A DNA stretch of 64,000 nucleotides from Solilutibacter tolerans (lineage in GTDB: Bacteria > Pseudomonadota > Gammaproteobacteria > Xanthomonadales > Xanthomonadaceae): NCBI RefSeq assembly GCF_900155935.1, contig NZ_FTLW01000002.1, positions 124,001 to 188,000 on the forward strand. The letters are read 5' to 3'. The notes beneath the pieces were generated by a model that searched no databases, was not told the origin of the DNA, and worked only from the letters and a program-made list of their open reading frames with translations. Of this stretch, positions 18,632 to 28,341 are shown piece after piece. Position numbers and translations under genes: made by a program. Every line of letters begins with the position of its first letter. Within the stretch, counting starts at the first letter, position 1.

Positions 18632-20062
18632 TCAGAACTTGTAGGTCGCGCCCAAACCGAAGACGTTGGCATTGCCTTCGACTTGTCCCGTCAGACGGGT
18701 ACCGGTCGAAGACGTCGCGTTGATCGGCGAATCCTTCAGGTTGACGCGCAAGTAGGCCGCATCGATGCTCAGGTTTTGCGTGGCATGCCAGGTGGCACCG
18801 ATGCTGTACAGGTTGCGATCGTTGTCGGGCAGACGCGGAGAACGATTGACATCGTGCGTCGGGGTTTCGTCACGACCGATGCCGCCACGCAGAGTGAACG
18901 ACGGGCTGAGGTCGTACTCGGCGCCCAACGAGTACATGCTGGAATTGCTCCAGTGGTAGTCCTCGCTGCCCAGCACGGTGCCGTTGTCACGCTGAATGGT
19001 CACCACGTCCAGCGACGACCAGTTGGTGATCTGCGCTTCGCCAAACAGACGGAAACCATCTGTCACGTCATAGCGTGCCGAGAAGGTGTGGGTGCTCGGG
19101 GTGGTCAAACCAGCGCCACCCTTGCCGTCGGCGAAACGGGTGCTCATGCCCGGCAGGGCCATCACGTTCGCCGGAATGGTGAAGTCGACGTCGCCTTCCA
19201 GCTTGTGGTCGATTTCAGACTTGTAGTTATAGCCGACGGTCAGCTTCTCGATCGGGCTCCACTGCATGCCGAGGGTCCAGCCGATGCCGTTGTCCTTGCC
19301 GGTCACGGAGAAGAAGCCGTCATTCTGGCCGGGCTTGTACGGTGCGGTCGGGGCCAGGCAGAGGTTGGTGAGCGCAGCCAGGCCAGCGGCCGTGGTTGCG
19401 CCTGCAGCCAGCTGCGAGCACACGGCGGTGCCAAGGTCGAGCGCGTTGCTGAGGGTCACCTCAGAGTGCTGGAAGATGAAGCCAACACCCATCGAGAACT
19501 GATCATTCACCTTCCAGGCGGCGGACAACGTGGCATCGATGACCTTCACGTCAGATTCGACGGCGTTGTAGCGGCCCATCCAGTCGGCGTCCCACTCGGT
19601 CACCAGGCCATACGGTGCATTGACGCCGAAGCCGACCCACAGGTTTTCGAAGCTGCCATGCAGCGGCATCACCACGGCAAACGACGGCACGGCAGCAACA
19701 TCACCCGGGTCGCCGCCATTGCCGCCACCTGCCGGACGCGCAAGGGCGCTCACTGCAGCATTGTTGCTGGCAGCAAAGGGGGCGCCGGCAATTGCGGTGC
19801 CACTGAAATCACCATTGAGATCGATGGCGCTGACGTTGGCCGACACGGTGGTCTTGTCGAGGTTCACCATTGCGGCCGGGTTGGTGATGGCGACGGTCGC
19901 ATCATCCTTCGCCACCGTGGTGCCGGTGAAAGCACGACCCTGCGCCTTGATGCTGTTCTCGCGGATCTGGAAGCCGGACGCTGCGGCGTTGCCGACGGCC
20001 AGTACACCGACAATGGCAACTGCCAAGGCCGACAGTCGCGCGGTGGTGGAAACATGCTGCAT
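18632..20062 (-). CDS. FadL/OMPP1-type outer-membrane transport protein
   Basis: Outer-membrane beta-barrel for uptake of long-chain fatty acids or other hydrophobic compounds, 476 residues. A signal peptide ends at about residue 28 (VGNAAAS). Next comes the FadL N-terminal signature SGFQIRENSIKAQGRAFTGTT and an NPAAM motif, forming the plug and hatch. Alternating amphipathic strands follow, and the protein ends in aromatic Phe (GATYKF), as barrel proteins do. A possible -10 box lies at 20159-20164. It shares a bidirectional terminator with putA. Confidence 0.92.
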   Translation of the reverse strand: MQHVSTTARLSALAVAIVGVLAVGNAAASGFQIRENSIKAQGRAFTGTTVAKDDATVAITNPAAMVNLDKTTVSANVSAIDLNGDFSGTAIAGAPFAASNNAAVSALARPAGGGNGGDPGDVAAVPSFAVVMPLHGSFENLWVGFGVNAPYGLVTEWDADWMGRYNAVESDVKVIDATLSAAWKVNDQFSMGVGFIFQHSEVTLSNALDLGTAVCSQLAAGATTAAGLAALTNLCLAPTAPYKPGQNDGFFSVTGKDNGIGWTLGMQWSPIEKLTVGYNYKSEIDHKLEGDVDFTIPANVMALPGMSTRFADGKGGAGLTTPSTHTFSARYDVTDGFRLFGEAQITNWSSLDVVTIQRDNGTVLGSEDYHWSNSSMYSLGAEYDLSPSFTLRGGIGRDETPTHDVNRSPRLPDNDRNLYSIGATWHATQNLSIDAAYLRVNLKDSPINATSSTGTRLTGQVEGNANVFGLGATYKF

Positions 20063-20158
20063 TTGTTCTCTCCGTATGCTCGGTTGTGTGAATTTCTTGG
20101 TGGCCTGCGACGCGCTGGGCGTGCGCCAGGAACCCTCCCGGCATACGGCACCGTCCGC

Positions 20159-20164
20159 ACTATA
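20159..20164 (-). promoter_or_regulatory. Putative -10 box of the FadL-type gene
   Basis: TATAGT on the minus strand, about 97 bases before the porin ATG. No convincing -35 box. The spot lies in the 174-base divergent gap with the rhomboid gene. Confidence 0.35.
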
Positions 20165-20225
20165 GCGGCATTAACTTCGTCGTAACATCTCGCAGTGCAC
20201 GAATCACCGTATGGTGGCAACCCAC

Positions 20226-20231
20226 AGGAGG
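20226..20231 (+). promoter_or_regulatory. Strong ribosome binding site fixing a TTG start
   Basis: AGGAGG ends five bases before TTG 20237, the ideal spacing. This favours the TTG over the in-frame GTG at 20195, which has no such box, as the start of the rhomboid protease. Confidence 0.75.
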
Positions 20232-20236
20232 TCCAC

Positions 20237-20917
20237 TTGTTCGTCGCTATCCCCCCTCGCCATAAGCGCCACCCCCGCTGGGTCACGCCGTTGCTGGTGG
20301 TCGTGCTGTGCGCGGCCTTCGTTTGGACCCAGATGATGCCCGAACCTGAACGCCAAGCCCTACTCCAAAACTGGGGGGCGCTGGGCGGCTTGGGACGCGA
20401 CATCAACACCTTGTCTGACCCGTGGCGCTGGGCACGCTTGTTCAGCGCACTGTTTTTGCATGGCGATTGGTCGCATCTGGTTGGCAACCTGGTGTTCCTG
20501 ATGATCTTCGGGCTCCCCTCGGAGCGGCTATTGGGTTCGCTGCGTTTTCTCACCGTCTTTCTGATTGGCGGCGCCATTGCCAACTTGGCCGCCTCTGTGT
20601 CGGTTGCCGATGATCAAGTGGTGATCGGTGCCAGTGGCGCGGTGTCGGCGGTGATCGGTGCATGGTTGGCACTGTTCCCGAAGGCACGCCTGGGTGTGGT
20701 CTTGCCGCTGGGCTTGTTCCTCGAGTTCGTGCGCGCGCCCGCCGTACTCTTGATCGGACTGTGGGCCCTGCTGCAGGTGTTGTTTGCCTACATAGGGCCG
20801 GCCTATGGCCAAGTGGCGTGGGTGGCACATATAGCCGGCTTCGGCGCGGGCGGTTTGCTGGCACTGTTGTCACGTGGCGCGATCGCGCGACGAATGCGCA
20901 AGGAACGCGGCTACTGA
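20237..20917 (+). CDS. Rhomboid family intramembrane serine protease
   Basis: Cleaves membrane proteins within or near their transmembrane segments. The protein is 226 residues from TTG 20237, chosen for its perfect AGGAGG box. Six membrane helices. The L1 loop has ARLFSALFLHGDWSHLVGN with the conserved W and HxxxN motif. The catalytic Ser is in GASGAVSAV (about residue 136), and the catalytic His in AHIAGFGAGG (about residue 200). Substrates are unknown. DUF1820 follows 35 bases later but may have its own promoter. Confidence 0.9.
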   Translation: MFVAIPPRHKRHPRWVTPLLVVVLCAAFVWTQMMPEPERQALLQNWGALGGLGRDINTLSDPWRWARLFSALFLHGDWSHLVGNLVFLMIFGLPSERLLGSLRFLTVFLIGGAIANLAASVSVADDQVVIGASGAVSAVIGAWLALFPKARLGVVLPLGLFLEFVRAPAVLLIGLWALLQVLFAYIGPAYGQVAWVAHIAGFGAGGLLALLSRGAIARRMRKERGY

Positions 20918-20940
20918 GCAGGCCGTCACCGCACGCGGCT

Positions 20941-20946
20941 TATAAT
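20941..20946 (+). promoter_or_regulatory. -10 box implying a leaderless mRNA
   Basis: An exact TATAAT ends six bases before the ATG of the DUF1820 gene. A transcript starting the usual seven bases downstream would begin at the A of the ATG itself. No Shine-Dalgarno box lies before this ATG. Confidence 0.5.
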
Positions 20947-20952
20947 CGTACG

Positions 20953-21270
20953 ATGTCGAAACCACTCTATCGCCTGCACTTCCACCATCAGGACAAGCTG
21001 TATGTGGTTTATGCGCGACGCGTAGCGTCGAGTTCGATCTGGGGATTCATCGAGGTGGGCGAATTAGATTTCGACACGCGCCAAGGCGTGCTTGTCGATC
21101 CTGCCGAAGAACGTTTGCGCGAAGAGTTCGCCGACACCAAGGCGCTGCACCTGCCTATGCACAACGTGTTGCGCATCGAAGAAGTCGAACGCCGTGGCAC
21201 CGCGACCATCCGCGATGCCAGCGAGACGAGCCGCGTGATCACGCCGTTCCCGATACCGCGTCAAAACTGA
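20953..21270 (+). CDS. DUF1820 family protein
   Basis: 105-residue soluble protein matching the DUF1820 family of gammaproteobacteria, whose function is unknown. Visible conserved features are the opening LYRLHFHHQDKLYVVYAR, a central GFIEVGELDFD and the segment VDPAEERLREEF. There is no signal peptide or membrane segment. The ATG at 20953 has no ribosome binding site but a consensus -10 box immediately upstream. Confidence 0.8.
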   Translation: MSKPLYRLHFHHQDKLYVVYARRVASSSIWGFIEVGELDFDTRQGVLVDPAEERLREEFADTKALHLPMHNVLRIEEVERRGTATIRDASETSRVITPFPIPRQN

Positions 21271-21297
21271 CGCGACACCCGGCGCACATCACTCTGT

Positions 21298-22686
21298 TTA
21301 TTTCAGCGGTGTAGTCGGCACCGCAGGCTCGACAGTGATAGGCGGCACCTTGCCTGCCGGCAGCGGCGGCACCTCGCCCGCCATGCGTTTTAACTCTGCC
21401 AAGGCCGATCGCATCGGCGCATCACCCGGCAAGACGGCACCGGCGTTCTCGCCTGCCATCGCCTCGCCTTCTTCTTCGCCGCGCAGGTGGCCGGGCAACG
21501 CTGCTTCGTTGATCCGCGCAATGTCGTCGGCGCTGGCGTCTTCGGGATGCAAGATCACGTCAGGCGCAATGCCGACGCCCTGGATCGAGCGACCGCTGGG
21601 CGTGTAGTAGCGCGCAGTGGTGAGCTTCACCGCATCGCCATTGTCGAGCGGCAACAAGGTTTGCACCGAACCCTTGCCGAACGTGCGACTACCCACGATG
21701 CGCGCACGCTTGTGGTCACGCAATGCGCCTGCCAACACTTCCGATGCACTCGCAGATCCCGCATCGACCAGGACCACTACCGGCCCACCCGACATCATGT
21801 CGCCACGCGTCGCACTGAAACTGGTATCGCCACCTTTCAAGCGGCCGCGCGTGCTGACGATGACACCGCTATCCAAAAGATCGTCAGCCATTTGCACCGC
21901 GCCGGTGAGCAAACCGCCAGGATTACTGCGCAAATCAATTAGCAGACCCTTGAGCTTGCCGCCGGACTGAGATTTCAGCGCGTTCACCGCCTTGGAGAAA
22001 TCTTCCGCCGTGCCGCTCTGGAAGCTCGACACGCGCACATAGCCATAACCGGGCTCCAACATGCGCTGACGCACGCTTTGCAGGCGAATACGCTCACGTA
22101 CCAAAGTGACATCGAAGGGCTTGTCCTTGCCTTCGCGGTAAATCGTGACCTTCACCGACGAGCCCGCCTCGCCGCGCAACGGCGTGCTGCCATCAGCGTC
22201 GCTGATCGGCTTGCCGTTGATCGCAGTAATGATGTCGCCGGACTTCAGCCCCGCGCGATCACCCGGCCCGCCTTCCAGCGGCGCGATGATCTTCAACACC
22301 GGGCCCGGCTGTTGCTGCAATTCCAAGCCGACGCCGTCATACGCGCCAGTGGAATCCTGATTGAAATCGCGCGCGGCGTCCTTGTCGAAATAGACACTGT
22401 GCGGATCAAGATCCAGCAACAAGCCGCGCAGCGCCGAATGCATCAATTTTTCATCGGCGACGGGCTCGACGTAAGCCTCGCGAATCGCGTTGTAGACACT
22501 GACGAAGCGACGGATCTCGGCAAGCGGCACCTGTTTGGACACACTTTCGCCGCCATCGGGATCATCCACAGCTGCGATGTCTTGCGCTGGTTGCCCTTCG
22601 GGTGGCGCAGGCTCGGCCTGTTGTTGCGCGTGGGCCTGTCCGGCCAGCAAGATCGCCAGCACCACGGAAAGCGAACGAAGACGCAT
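21298..22686 (-). CDS. S41 family carboxyl-terminal processing peptidase
   Basis: Periplasmic tail-specific protease, 462 residues. A signal peptide ends at AHAQ (about residue 20). A PDZ domain follows at about residues 115-190 (GVGLELQQQPG, AGLKSGDIITAINGK). The S41 core has catalytic Ser in AGSASASEVLAG (about 310) and Lys in FGKGSVQTLLP (about 335). A proline-rich tail follows. It is the last gene of a gpmI-envC-ctp cluster, also known in Pseudomonas, and probably controls peptidoglycan-hydrolase levels. Confidence 0.93.
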   Translation of the reverse strand: MRLRSLSVVLAILLAGQAHAQQQAEPAPPEGQPAQDIAAVDDPDGGESVSKQVPLAEIRRFVSVYNAIREAYVEPVADEKLMHSALRGLLLDLDPHSVYFDKDAARDFNQDSTGAYDGVGLELQQQPGPVLKIIAPLEGGPGDRAGLKSGDIITAINGKPISDADGSTPLRGEAGSSVKVTIYREGKDKPFDVTLVRERIRLQSVRQRMLEPGYGYVRVSSFQSGTAEDFSKAVNALKSQSGGKLKGLLIDLRSNPGGLLTGAVQMADDLLDSGVIVSTRGRLKGGDTSFSATRGDMMSGGPVVVLVDAGSASASEVLAGALRDHKRARIVGSRTFGKGSVQTLLPLDNGDAVKLTTARYYTPSGRSIQGVGIAPDVILHPEDASADDIARINEAALPGHLRGEEEGEAMAGENAGAVLPGDAPMRSALAELKRMAGEVPPLPAGKVPPITVEPAVPTTPLK

Positions 22687-22766
22687 CAGTCACTCCATCT
22701 CAACGCATGAATGGGTGGATTATGCGCGGATGCCGGTTGAGCGGATGATGAAGGGCCTGTCTTGTC

Positions 22767-24023
22767 TCAACGGCGCAGCCAGACCGTCGGGTTAACCGGC
22801 TTGCCGCCGCGGCGCAATTCGAAGTACAGCGCAGGCCGACCCTGCCCACCCGAATTGCCGACGCTGCCCACCGCATCACCGCGCTTCACGTTGCTGCCGA
22901 CATCCTTCATCAGCGCATCGTTGTGCGCGTACAGGCTCATATAGCCATTACCGTGATCGACGATACAGAGCAGGCCATAACCGCTCATCCATTCGGCGAA
23001 CACCACTTGGCCATCGGCGACCGCGCGCACCGGTGTGCCAGCGGCCGCGCCGATCAACATGCCGGAGCTGGCGCTGCCGTCCGGCATGGTGCCGCCAAAG
23101 CCGGCGAGCAGGCTGCCACTGAGCGGCCAGCCCGCGCCGCCGACGGCAACGGGCGCAGCGGTCGCTACGCGGGTCGGCCTCGCAGGGCGCGATGATGTCC
23201 CGCCCGGCTTGCTGGATGGCTTGCTGGATGGCTTGCTGTTGGCCGCCGCCTCGCGGCGCGCACGGGCTTCAGCTGCGGCACGCTCACGCGCTGCCTTCGC
23301 GGCAGCGGCACGCAATTGAGCCAACACGCGCTCAAGCGCCTTCGCATCCTGGCCCAAGGCCTTTTCGCGCGTGGCCTTGTCACGGTACTTGGCATCGACT
23401 TGCGCCAGGGTGGCAGCGCGCTGCTTGCGTTGCTGGGCGACTTGCGCAAGTTCGATTTGTTGCTTTTCGCGCGCAGCCGCCAACAGCGTGCGCTTCTGGT
23501 TGATCTCGGTTTGCACCGCTTCGAGTTGGGCCAATCGACCGCTGATTTCGCGTATGCGTGCGGCACGATCACGCTGCAACGCGCCGTAATAGGCCAACTC
23601 GCGATTGGCTTTGGCGATCTGGTCTTGCGACAGCATCACCTTGAGCGGCGCATCACGGCCGGTCATATAGGAGGCGCGCACCAAATTGGCCAGCACTTCG
23701 CGCTGACCGACCAGCGACTGCGCCAACACCTCGCGCTGTGTTTGCAAACCGCCCAGCGCCTGTTGCTCTCGCACGATCGCCGCTTGCGTTTCGTTGAGCG
23801 CGCGCGTGGTGCGGCCCACCGCTTCATCGGCATCGCGCACCGCGCGATTGGCTTCGCCGCGCTGGCCTTCCAGCTTGCGACGTTCACTGCCTATCTGCTT
23901 CAGCTCCTTGCGCAGCTCGCGCAACTTGCGCTCGGTGTCACCCGTGCTTTGCGCACTGGCGATACCGGCCAGCAGCGTCATCGCCACCATCAAGACCACG
24001 ACACGGGCGCGCATGAGCTTCAT
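22767..24023 (-). CDS. envC: EnvC-like murein hydrolase activator
   Basis: Activates cell-separation amidases at the septum. The protein is 418 residues: a signal peptide (ending near IASAQ), long coiled coils from about residue 27 to 255, a Ser/Pro/Lys linker with SKPS repeats, and a C-terminal LytM (M23) domain. The LytM zinc ligands are missing: SGMLIGA stands where HxGxD is expected, and PALYFEL where HLHFE is expected. This is the pattern of EnvC, an activator rather than an enzyme. The ATG 24023 overlaps the gpmI stop. Confidence 0.9.
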   Translation of the reverse strand: MKLMRARVVVLMVAMTLLAGIASAQSTGDTERKLRELRKELKQIGSERRKLEGQRGEANRAVRDADEAVGRTTRALNETQAAIVREQQALGGLQTQREVLAQSLVGQREVLANLVRASYMTGRDAPLKVMLSQDQIAKANRELAYYGALQRDRAARIREISGRLAQLEAVQTEINQKRTLLAAAREKQQIELAQVAQQRKQRAATLAQVDAKYRDKATREKALGQDAKALERVLAQLRAAAAKAARERAAAEARARREAAANSKPSSKPSSKPGGTSSRPARPTRVATAAPVAVGGAGWPLSGSLLAGFGGTMPDGSASSGMLIGAAAGTPVRAVADGQVVFAEWMSGYGLLCIVDHGNGYMSLYAHNDALMKDVGSNVKRGDAVGSVGNSGGQGRPALYFELRRGGKPVNPTVWLRR

Positions 24024-25561
24024 CCAGCAAATAAACTCCGGCCAGTCATCTCGGCGGGTTGTTCGATACCCAACAAGTCGAGCATGGTCGGCGCGACATC
24101 GCGTAAGGCGCCGCCATCGCGCAAACGCGCATCGCCACGCGTGCCGACATAGATCAGCGGCACCGGGCCGACGGTGTGCGCCGTATGCGGCTGGCCGGTG
24201 TCAGGGTCACGCATCATTTCCAGATTGCCATGATCGGCAGTGACGAGCAGTGCACCACCGACTGCTTCCACTGCCGCCGCGACTTCACCCACCGCGACAT
24301 CGACCGCTTCGGCGGCTTTCACCGCCGCTTCCAGAAGACCGGTGTGGCCAACCATGTCCGGGTTGGCGATGTTGCAAACGATGACATCGAAAGCCTGCGT
24401 GCGAATCGCATCGACCAGCTTGGCGGTCAGCTCGGGACAACTCATTTCCGGCTGCAGATCATAGGTCGCGACTTTTGGGCTGGGGATCAGCGTGCGACCT
24501 TCGCCTTCATACAAATCCTCGCGCCCACCACTGAAGAAGAAGGTGACGTGGGCGTATTTTTCTGTCTCGGCGATACGCAGCTGGGTCAATCCATGCGCTG
24601 CCAGTACTTCGCCCAAGGTATTGGGCAGGTTGTCCGGTGGATACGCAAGCGTAGCCGGCAGTTTGGCGTCGTACTCGGTCAGGCAGACGAAGTCGCTCAA
24701 GACCGGGCGGCGTGTGGCAAATCCTTCGAAACCGGGCTGTACGAAGGCGGCGGTCAGCTGGCGTGCGCGATCGGCGCGGAAATTCATGAACACGACCGCA
24801 TCACCGTCGATGATCTTCGCACCGGCACCGATCACCGTCGGCTGCACGAACTCATCGTTTTCGCCGCGGGCATACGCGGCATCGAGCGCTTTCAATGCCG
24901 TGCCGGCCGTGTGCATGCCTTCGGCATCGACCATCGCTTCCCATGCAGCTTCGACACGTTCCCAACGCGCGTCACGGTCCATCGCGTAATAGCGACCGCT
25001 GACACTGGCGATGCGCGCATTGCCAAGTTGGTCGCACAAGGTTTGCAGCGCAACCAGGCTGTCGTGCGCTGAACGCGGCGGGGTATCGCGACCGTCCAGG
25101 AATGCATGCACAGCGACGCGCGGTACCTTGAGGCGTGCGGCGAGCTCCAGCATCGCGAAGATATGCGCCTCGTGGCTGTGCACGCCGCCAGGCGAGAGCA
25201 ACCCCATCACGTGCAGGGTGCGGCCGGTGATCTTGGCGTCCTCGCAAGCACGCACCAGCGCCGCATTGGTGAAGAAGCTGCCGTCCTCGATCGCCGCATC
25301 GACGCGGGTCAGATCCTGATAGACGATGCGCCCCGCACCCAGGTTCATGTGGCCGACCTCGGAATTACCCATCTGCCCGTCTGGCAGGCCTACATGACGG
25401 CCTTCAGTGTGAATCAGCGTGTGCGGGCGCTCGGCCCAGAGACGACGCCAGTGCGGGGTATCGGCCAGGGCTAGCGCATTATCTTGCGGATCTTCGCGGT
25501 ATCCCCAGCCATCCAGGATCAAGAGGACGACGGGTTTGGGGCGCGATGGGGCTTCAGGCAT
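24020..25561 (-). CDS. gpmI: 2,3-bisphosphoglycerate-independent phosphoglycerate mutase
   Basis: Interconverts 3- and 2-phosphoglycerate in glycolysis, manganese-dependent. The protein is 513 residues from ATG 25561; a longer upstream frame has no family match. Motifs of the alkaline-phosphatase superfamily are intact: LDGWGYRED near the start, the phosphoserine in [16 protein letters not shown] (about residue 70), [11 protein letters not shown] (about 135), and the metal site TADHGNLEM (about 455). It is coupled to envC by an ATGA overlap, an arrangement shared with many gammaproteobacteria. Confidence 0.97.
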   Translation of the reverse strand: MPEAPSRPKPVVLLILDGWGYREDPQDNALALADTPHWRRLWAERPHTLIHTEGRHVGLPDGQMGNSEVGHMNLGAGRIVYQDLTRVDAAIEDGSFFTNAALVRACEDAKITGRTLHVMGLLSPGGVHSHEAHIFAMLELAARLKVPRVAVHAFLDGRDTPPRSAHDSLVALQTLCDQLGNARIASVSGRYYAMDRDARWERVEAAWEAMVDAEGMHTAGTALKALDAAYARGENDEFVQPTVIGAGAKIIDGDAVVFMNFRADRARQLTAAFVQPGFEGFATRRPVLSDFVCLTEYDAKLPATLAYPPDNLPNTLGEVLAAHGLTQLRIAETEKYAHVTFFFSGGREDLYEGEGRTLIPSPKVATYDLQPEMSCPELTAKLVDAIRTQAFDVIVCNIANPDMVGHTGLLEAAVKAAEAVDVAVGEVAAAVEAVGGALLVTADHGNLEMMRDPDTGQPHTAHTVGPVPLIYVGTRGDARLRDGGALRDVAPTMLDLLGIEQPAEMTGRSLFAG

Positions 25562-25672
25562 GACTTGGGGACCAATGACTTCAGGCAGGTGCCCGCGTGC
25601 GGGCTTTGTGGAATTGTAGTCCGCAAGCGGTTCGCTTCCCGAATCGCAAGCAAACATGCAAAGGAGCCACCC

Positions 25673-26461
25673 ATGGCGATCAAATCTCCCCTCGTGCTGG
25701 CAATCGCCTTGACCCTGGCGACGCCCGCCGCGCTGGCCTTGCAGAACCAGAGCAAGGTCAGCGATGACATCCGCGTCGCGGCCAAGTCCGCCGTCGGCAA
25801 TGTGGATACCGTGAGCGGTGACATCGACCTTGAAACTGGCGTGCGTGCGGGCAGCGTGAGTACGGTCAGCGGCGACATCGATATCGATGCCGGCGTGACG
25901 GCAAAGAATGTCGAGTCCGTCAGCGGCGACATTCAGGGCGACGCCGACGTGCAATTGGGTGATGCCGAAACGGTCAGCGGCGACATCGAATTGGGCGCGA
26001 GGGGCCGCGCCGGCAGCGTGCAGACCGTGAGCGGCGACATTCGCTTCGACAACGGCGGGCGACTGGAAAGCACCGAAACCGTCAGCGGCGATGTGTTCAT
26101 CAATCGCGATGGACGCGTGGCCCGCGGCGTGGAGACCGTGAGCGGCTCAGTCGGCCTGGTGGCGAGCGAGGTGGGCGGCGACATCGTCACCTATACGGGC
26201 GATGTGACCGTGGGCGTGGGCTCGCATGTGCGCGGCGGTCTGACCGTGCGCAAGCCGAAGAAAAATGGCGGCATTACCATCGTCAACCTGCGCGTCAAGC
26301 AGGATCCGCCGCGGATCATCATCGGGCCTAATGCACGCGTCGACGGCGCGCTGACGTTCGAGCACGAAGTGAAGCTGTACGTGCACCGCACGGCGCGGAT
26401 CGGCAAGATCACGGGTGCGACGCCAGTCTATTTCGACACCCCGCGTGCGCCGGCGAACTGA
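25673..26461 (+). CDS. Exported 18-residue-repeat beta-helix protein
   Basis: 262-residue protein from ATG 25673, with AAGGAG six bases before it. A signal peptide (residues 1-21, ending LALQ) is followed by a mature region with seven units of about 18 residues. Each unit carries a TVSGDI-like core (residues 45-165). This suggests a right-handed beta-solenoid, like the DUF4097 family of putative adhesins. The C-terminal part (about residues 170-262) has [16 protein letters not shown], also solenoid-like. Function unknown; probably periplasmic or surface-exposed. Confidence 0.75.
   Translation: MAIKSPLVLAIALTLATPAALALQNQSKVSDDIRVAAKSAVGNVDTVSGDIDLETGVRAGSVSTVSGDIDIDAGVTAKNVESVSGDIQGDADVQLGDAETVSGDIELGARGRAGSVQTVSGDIRFDNGGRLESTETVSGDVFINRDGRVARGVETVSGSVGLVASEVGGDIVTYTGDVTVGVGSHVRGGLTVRKPKKNGGITIVNLRVKQDPPRIIIGPNARVDGALTFEHEVKLYVHRTARIGKITGATPVYFDTPRAPAN
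25805..26190 (+). repeat. 54-base coding tandem repeats
   Basis: The motif GTSAGCGGYGAC recurs at 25811, 25865, 25919, 25973, 26027 and 26081. These are five exact intervals of 54 bases, followed by a seventh copy at 26138 after 57 bases. Each unit encodes 18 residues (19 in the last interval). The core is well kept while the rest of each unit has diverged, so this is an old repeat held by structure. Confidence 0.9.
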
Positions 26462-26513
26462 GCCGCACGCCACATCGCGCTAACATCGGGGCTCTACCTC
26501 TCGTGGAGCCCCC

Positions 26514-28214
26514 ATGCGACAACATTCTTTGATCTTAGGCGTGGCCGCCGCCGCGCTCTTGGCCGCTTGCAAGCCTGCCGACCCGCCCGCTGCACCCGCT
26601 GCCGTGGCACCTGTCGACACACCAACCTCCACCCACGCTTTCAACGCCGACATCAACGAGGCGGATTACGCCGAATTGGTGAAGACACTCGCCTCCGATG
26701 AATTCGAAGGCCGCGGCCCCGGCACGCAGGGCGAAGACAAGACCGTCGAGTACATCAAGGCACAATTCGAGCGCTTGGGCCTGCAGCCAGGCAACAAGGG
26801 CGACTGGTTCCAGACCGTGCCGATGGTGGTGACCGAAGCCGATCCCGCCACCAGCATGACCATCGATGTCGATGGCAAGCCGCATGCGCTGAAGTTCGGT
26901 CCCGACATGGTGGTGGGCACGCGCACAGGCGAGAAGGAAGTCAAGATCGACGGCAGCGAGTTGGTCTTCGTCGGTTACGGCGTCGATGCGCCCGAACACA
27001 ACTGGAACGACTACGCTGGCGTCGATGTCAAAGGCAAGACCGTGGTCCTGTTGATCAACGACCCTGGCTTCCACGCGCAGGACGAGCAGTTGTTCGAAGG
27101 CAAGCGCATGACCTATTACGGGCGCTGGACTTACAAGTTCGAAGAGGCCGCTCGCAAGGGTGCCGCCGCCGCGATCATCATCCATGACGATGCCGGCGCT
27201 TCGTATGGCTGGGATGTGGTGAAGAATTCGTGGTCCGGCCCGCAGTACGACTTGCCCGCGAAGGACGATCCGGAGCCGCGTTTGCCCGCGCAGGGCTGGA
27301 TCACCGGTTCACAGGCAAAGACCTTGTTTGCCGATGCAGGGCTGGATGTCGACGCGCTGCGCGCCGCGGCTGGCAAGCGCGGCTTCAAGGCCGTGCCGAT
27401 GAAAGCCAAGATGTCACTGGACCTCAAGAGCACCAGTAGCGAGAAGTCTTCGCGAAATGTCATCGGCATGCTGCCTGGTAGCGAAAAGTCCGACGAAGCC
27501 GTCGTCTACATGGCCCACTGGGATCACCTCGGCAAGCACGAGGGCGAAACCGGCGACAACATCTACAACGGCGCGGTGGACAACGCGACCGGCGTAGCAG
27601 GCGTGATCGAAATCGCCGAAAAGTTCGCGCGCAGCGAGTCGAAGCCAAAGCGTTCGGTCGTGTTCCTGGCGGTGACGCTGGAGGAATCCGGGTTGCTTGG
27701 CTCCAAGTACTACGTCGCGCACCCATCCATCCCGATGGACAAGACCGTTGCCGTCATCAATATGGATGCGATGTCGGTCGCAGGTCGCTCCAAAGACATG
27801 ACCGTCGTCGGCATGGGCAATTCCGAGCTGGAAAACATCCTGGCAGATGCCGTGAAGCCGCAGAACCGCGTACTGAAGATGGAAGCTTCGCCTGAAAGCG
27901 GGTTCTACTTCCGATCCGATCACTTCAACTTCGCCAAGGCCGGCGTGCCTGCGCTCTATGCCAAGGGTGGCACGGATCTCGTCGATGGCGGCGTGGATGG
28001 CGGCAAGGCAGCCGAGGCCGATTACCGCGACAAGCGCTACCACAAGGCGGCGGATCAATATGACGCCAGCTGGAAGCTCGACGGCATCGTCGAAGATCTC
28101 AATGCGCTCTATATCGTCGGCAATACCGTCGCCAACGATGGCAGCTGGCCAAACTGGCTAAAGACCAGCGCCTTCCGCGCCAAGCGCGACGCGATGATGG
28201 CGGCGAAGAAGTAA
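26514..28214 (+). CDS. M28 family zinc aminopeptidase, lipoprotein
   Basis: 566-residue exported peptidase. The N-terminus is a lipoprotein signal with lipobox LLAAC (Cys19), so it is probably anchored in an outer or inner membrane. A protease-associated domain is inserted at about residues 130-270. The M28 catalytic domain has zinc-ligand motifs AHWDHLG (about 330), DNATGVAG (about 357), EESGLLGS (about 390), a metal Asp in NMDAMS (about 420) and His in RSDHFNF (about 467). The start codon lies next to a hairpin that contains its ribosome binding site. Confidence 0.92.
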   Translation: MRQHSLILGVAAAALLAACKPADPPAAPAAVAPVDTPTSTHAFNADINEADYAELVKTLASDEFEGRGPGTQGEDKTVEYIKAQFERLGLQPGNKGDWFQTVPMVVTEADPATSMTIDVDGKPHALKFGPDMVVGTRTGEKEVKIDGSELVFVGYGVDAPEHNWNDYAGVDVKGKTVVLLINDPGFHAQDEQLFEGKRMTYYGRWTYKFEEAARKGAAAAIIIHDDAGASYGWDVVKNSWSGPQYDLPAKDDPEPRLPAQGWITGSQAKTLFADAGLDVDALRAAAGKRGFKAVPMKAKMSLDLKSTSSEKSSRNVIGMLPGSEKSDEAVVYMAHWDHLGKHEGETGDNIYNGAVDNATGVAGVIEIAEKFARSESKPKRSVVFLAVTLEESGLLGSKYYVAHPSIPMDKTVAVINMDAMSVAGRSKDMTVVGMGNSELENILADAVKPQNRVLKMEASPESGFYFRSDHFNFAKAGVPALYAKGGTDLVDGGVDGGKAAEADYRDKRYHKAADQYDASWKLDGIVEDLNALYIVGNTVANDGSWPNWLKTSAFRAKRDAMMAAKK

Positions 28215-28239
28215 TCCGTCACGACATCCGCCGCCAACC

Positions 28240-28268
28240 AACGGCGTCTTCGGGCGCCGTTTCCTTTT
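28240..28268 (+). terminator. Terminator after the M28 peptidase
   Basis: A nine-pair stem (28240-28248 with 28253-28261, including one G-T pair) closes on the stable tetraloop TTCG. It is followed by TTCCTTTTG. It lies 25 bases after the peptidase stop. Confidence 0.88.
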
Positions 28269-28341
28269 GCGAATGCCATGACGCGCACTTGAGTCGTGGC
28301 TGGTGCATCATCCACGCATCATTCGCGACCCTGGACCTGCC

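Noticed and set aside
18683-20185. 500-residue plus-strand frame opposite the FadL-type porin
   Set aside because: Antisense shadow; the porin has signal peptide, FadL signature and terminal Phe.
22767-23150. EnvC LytM domain as an active M23 endopeptidase
   Set aside because: Both zinc-ligand motifs are replaced, so an activator role is called instead.
25591-25604. GCCCGC/GCGGGC hairpin upstream of the beta-helix gene
   Set aside because: Two-base loop and poor T-tail (CTTTGTGG), and no plus-strand gene ends there.
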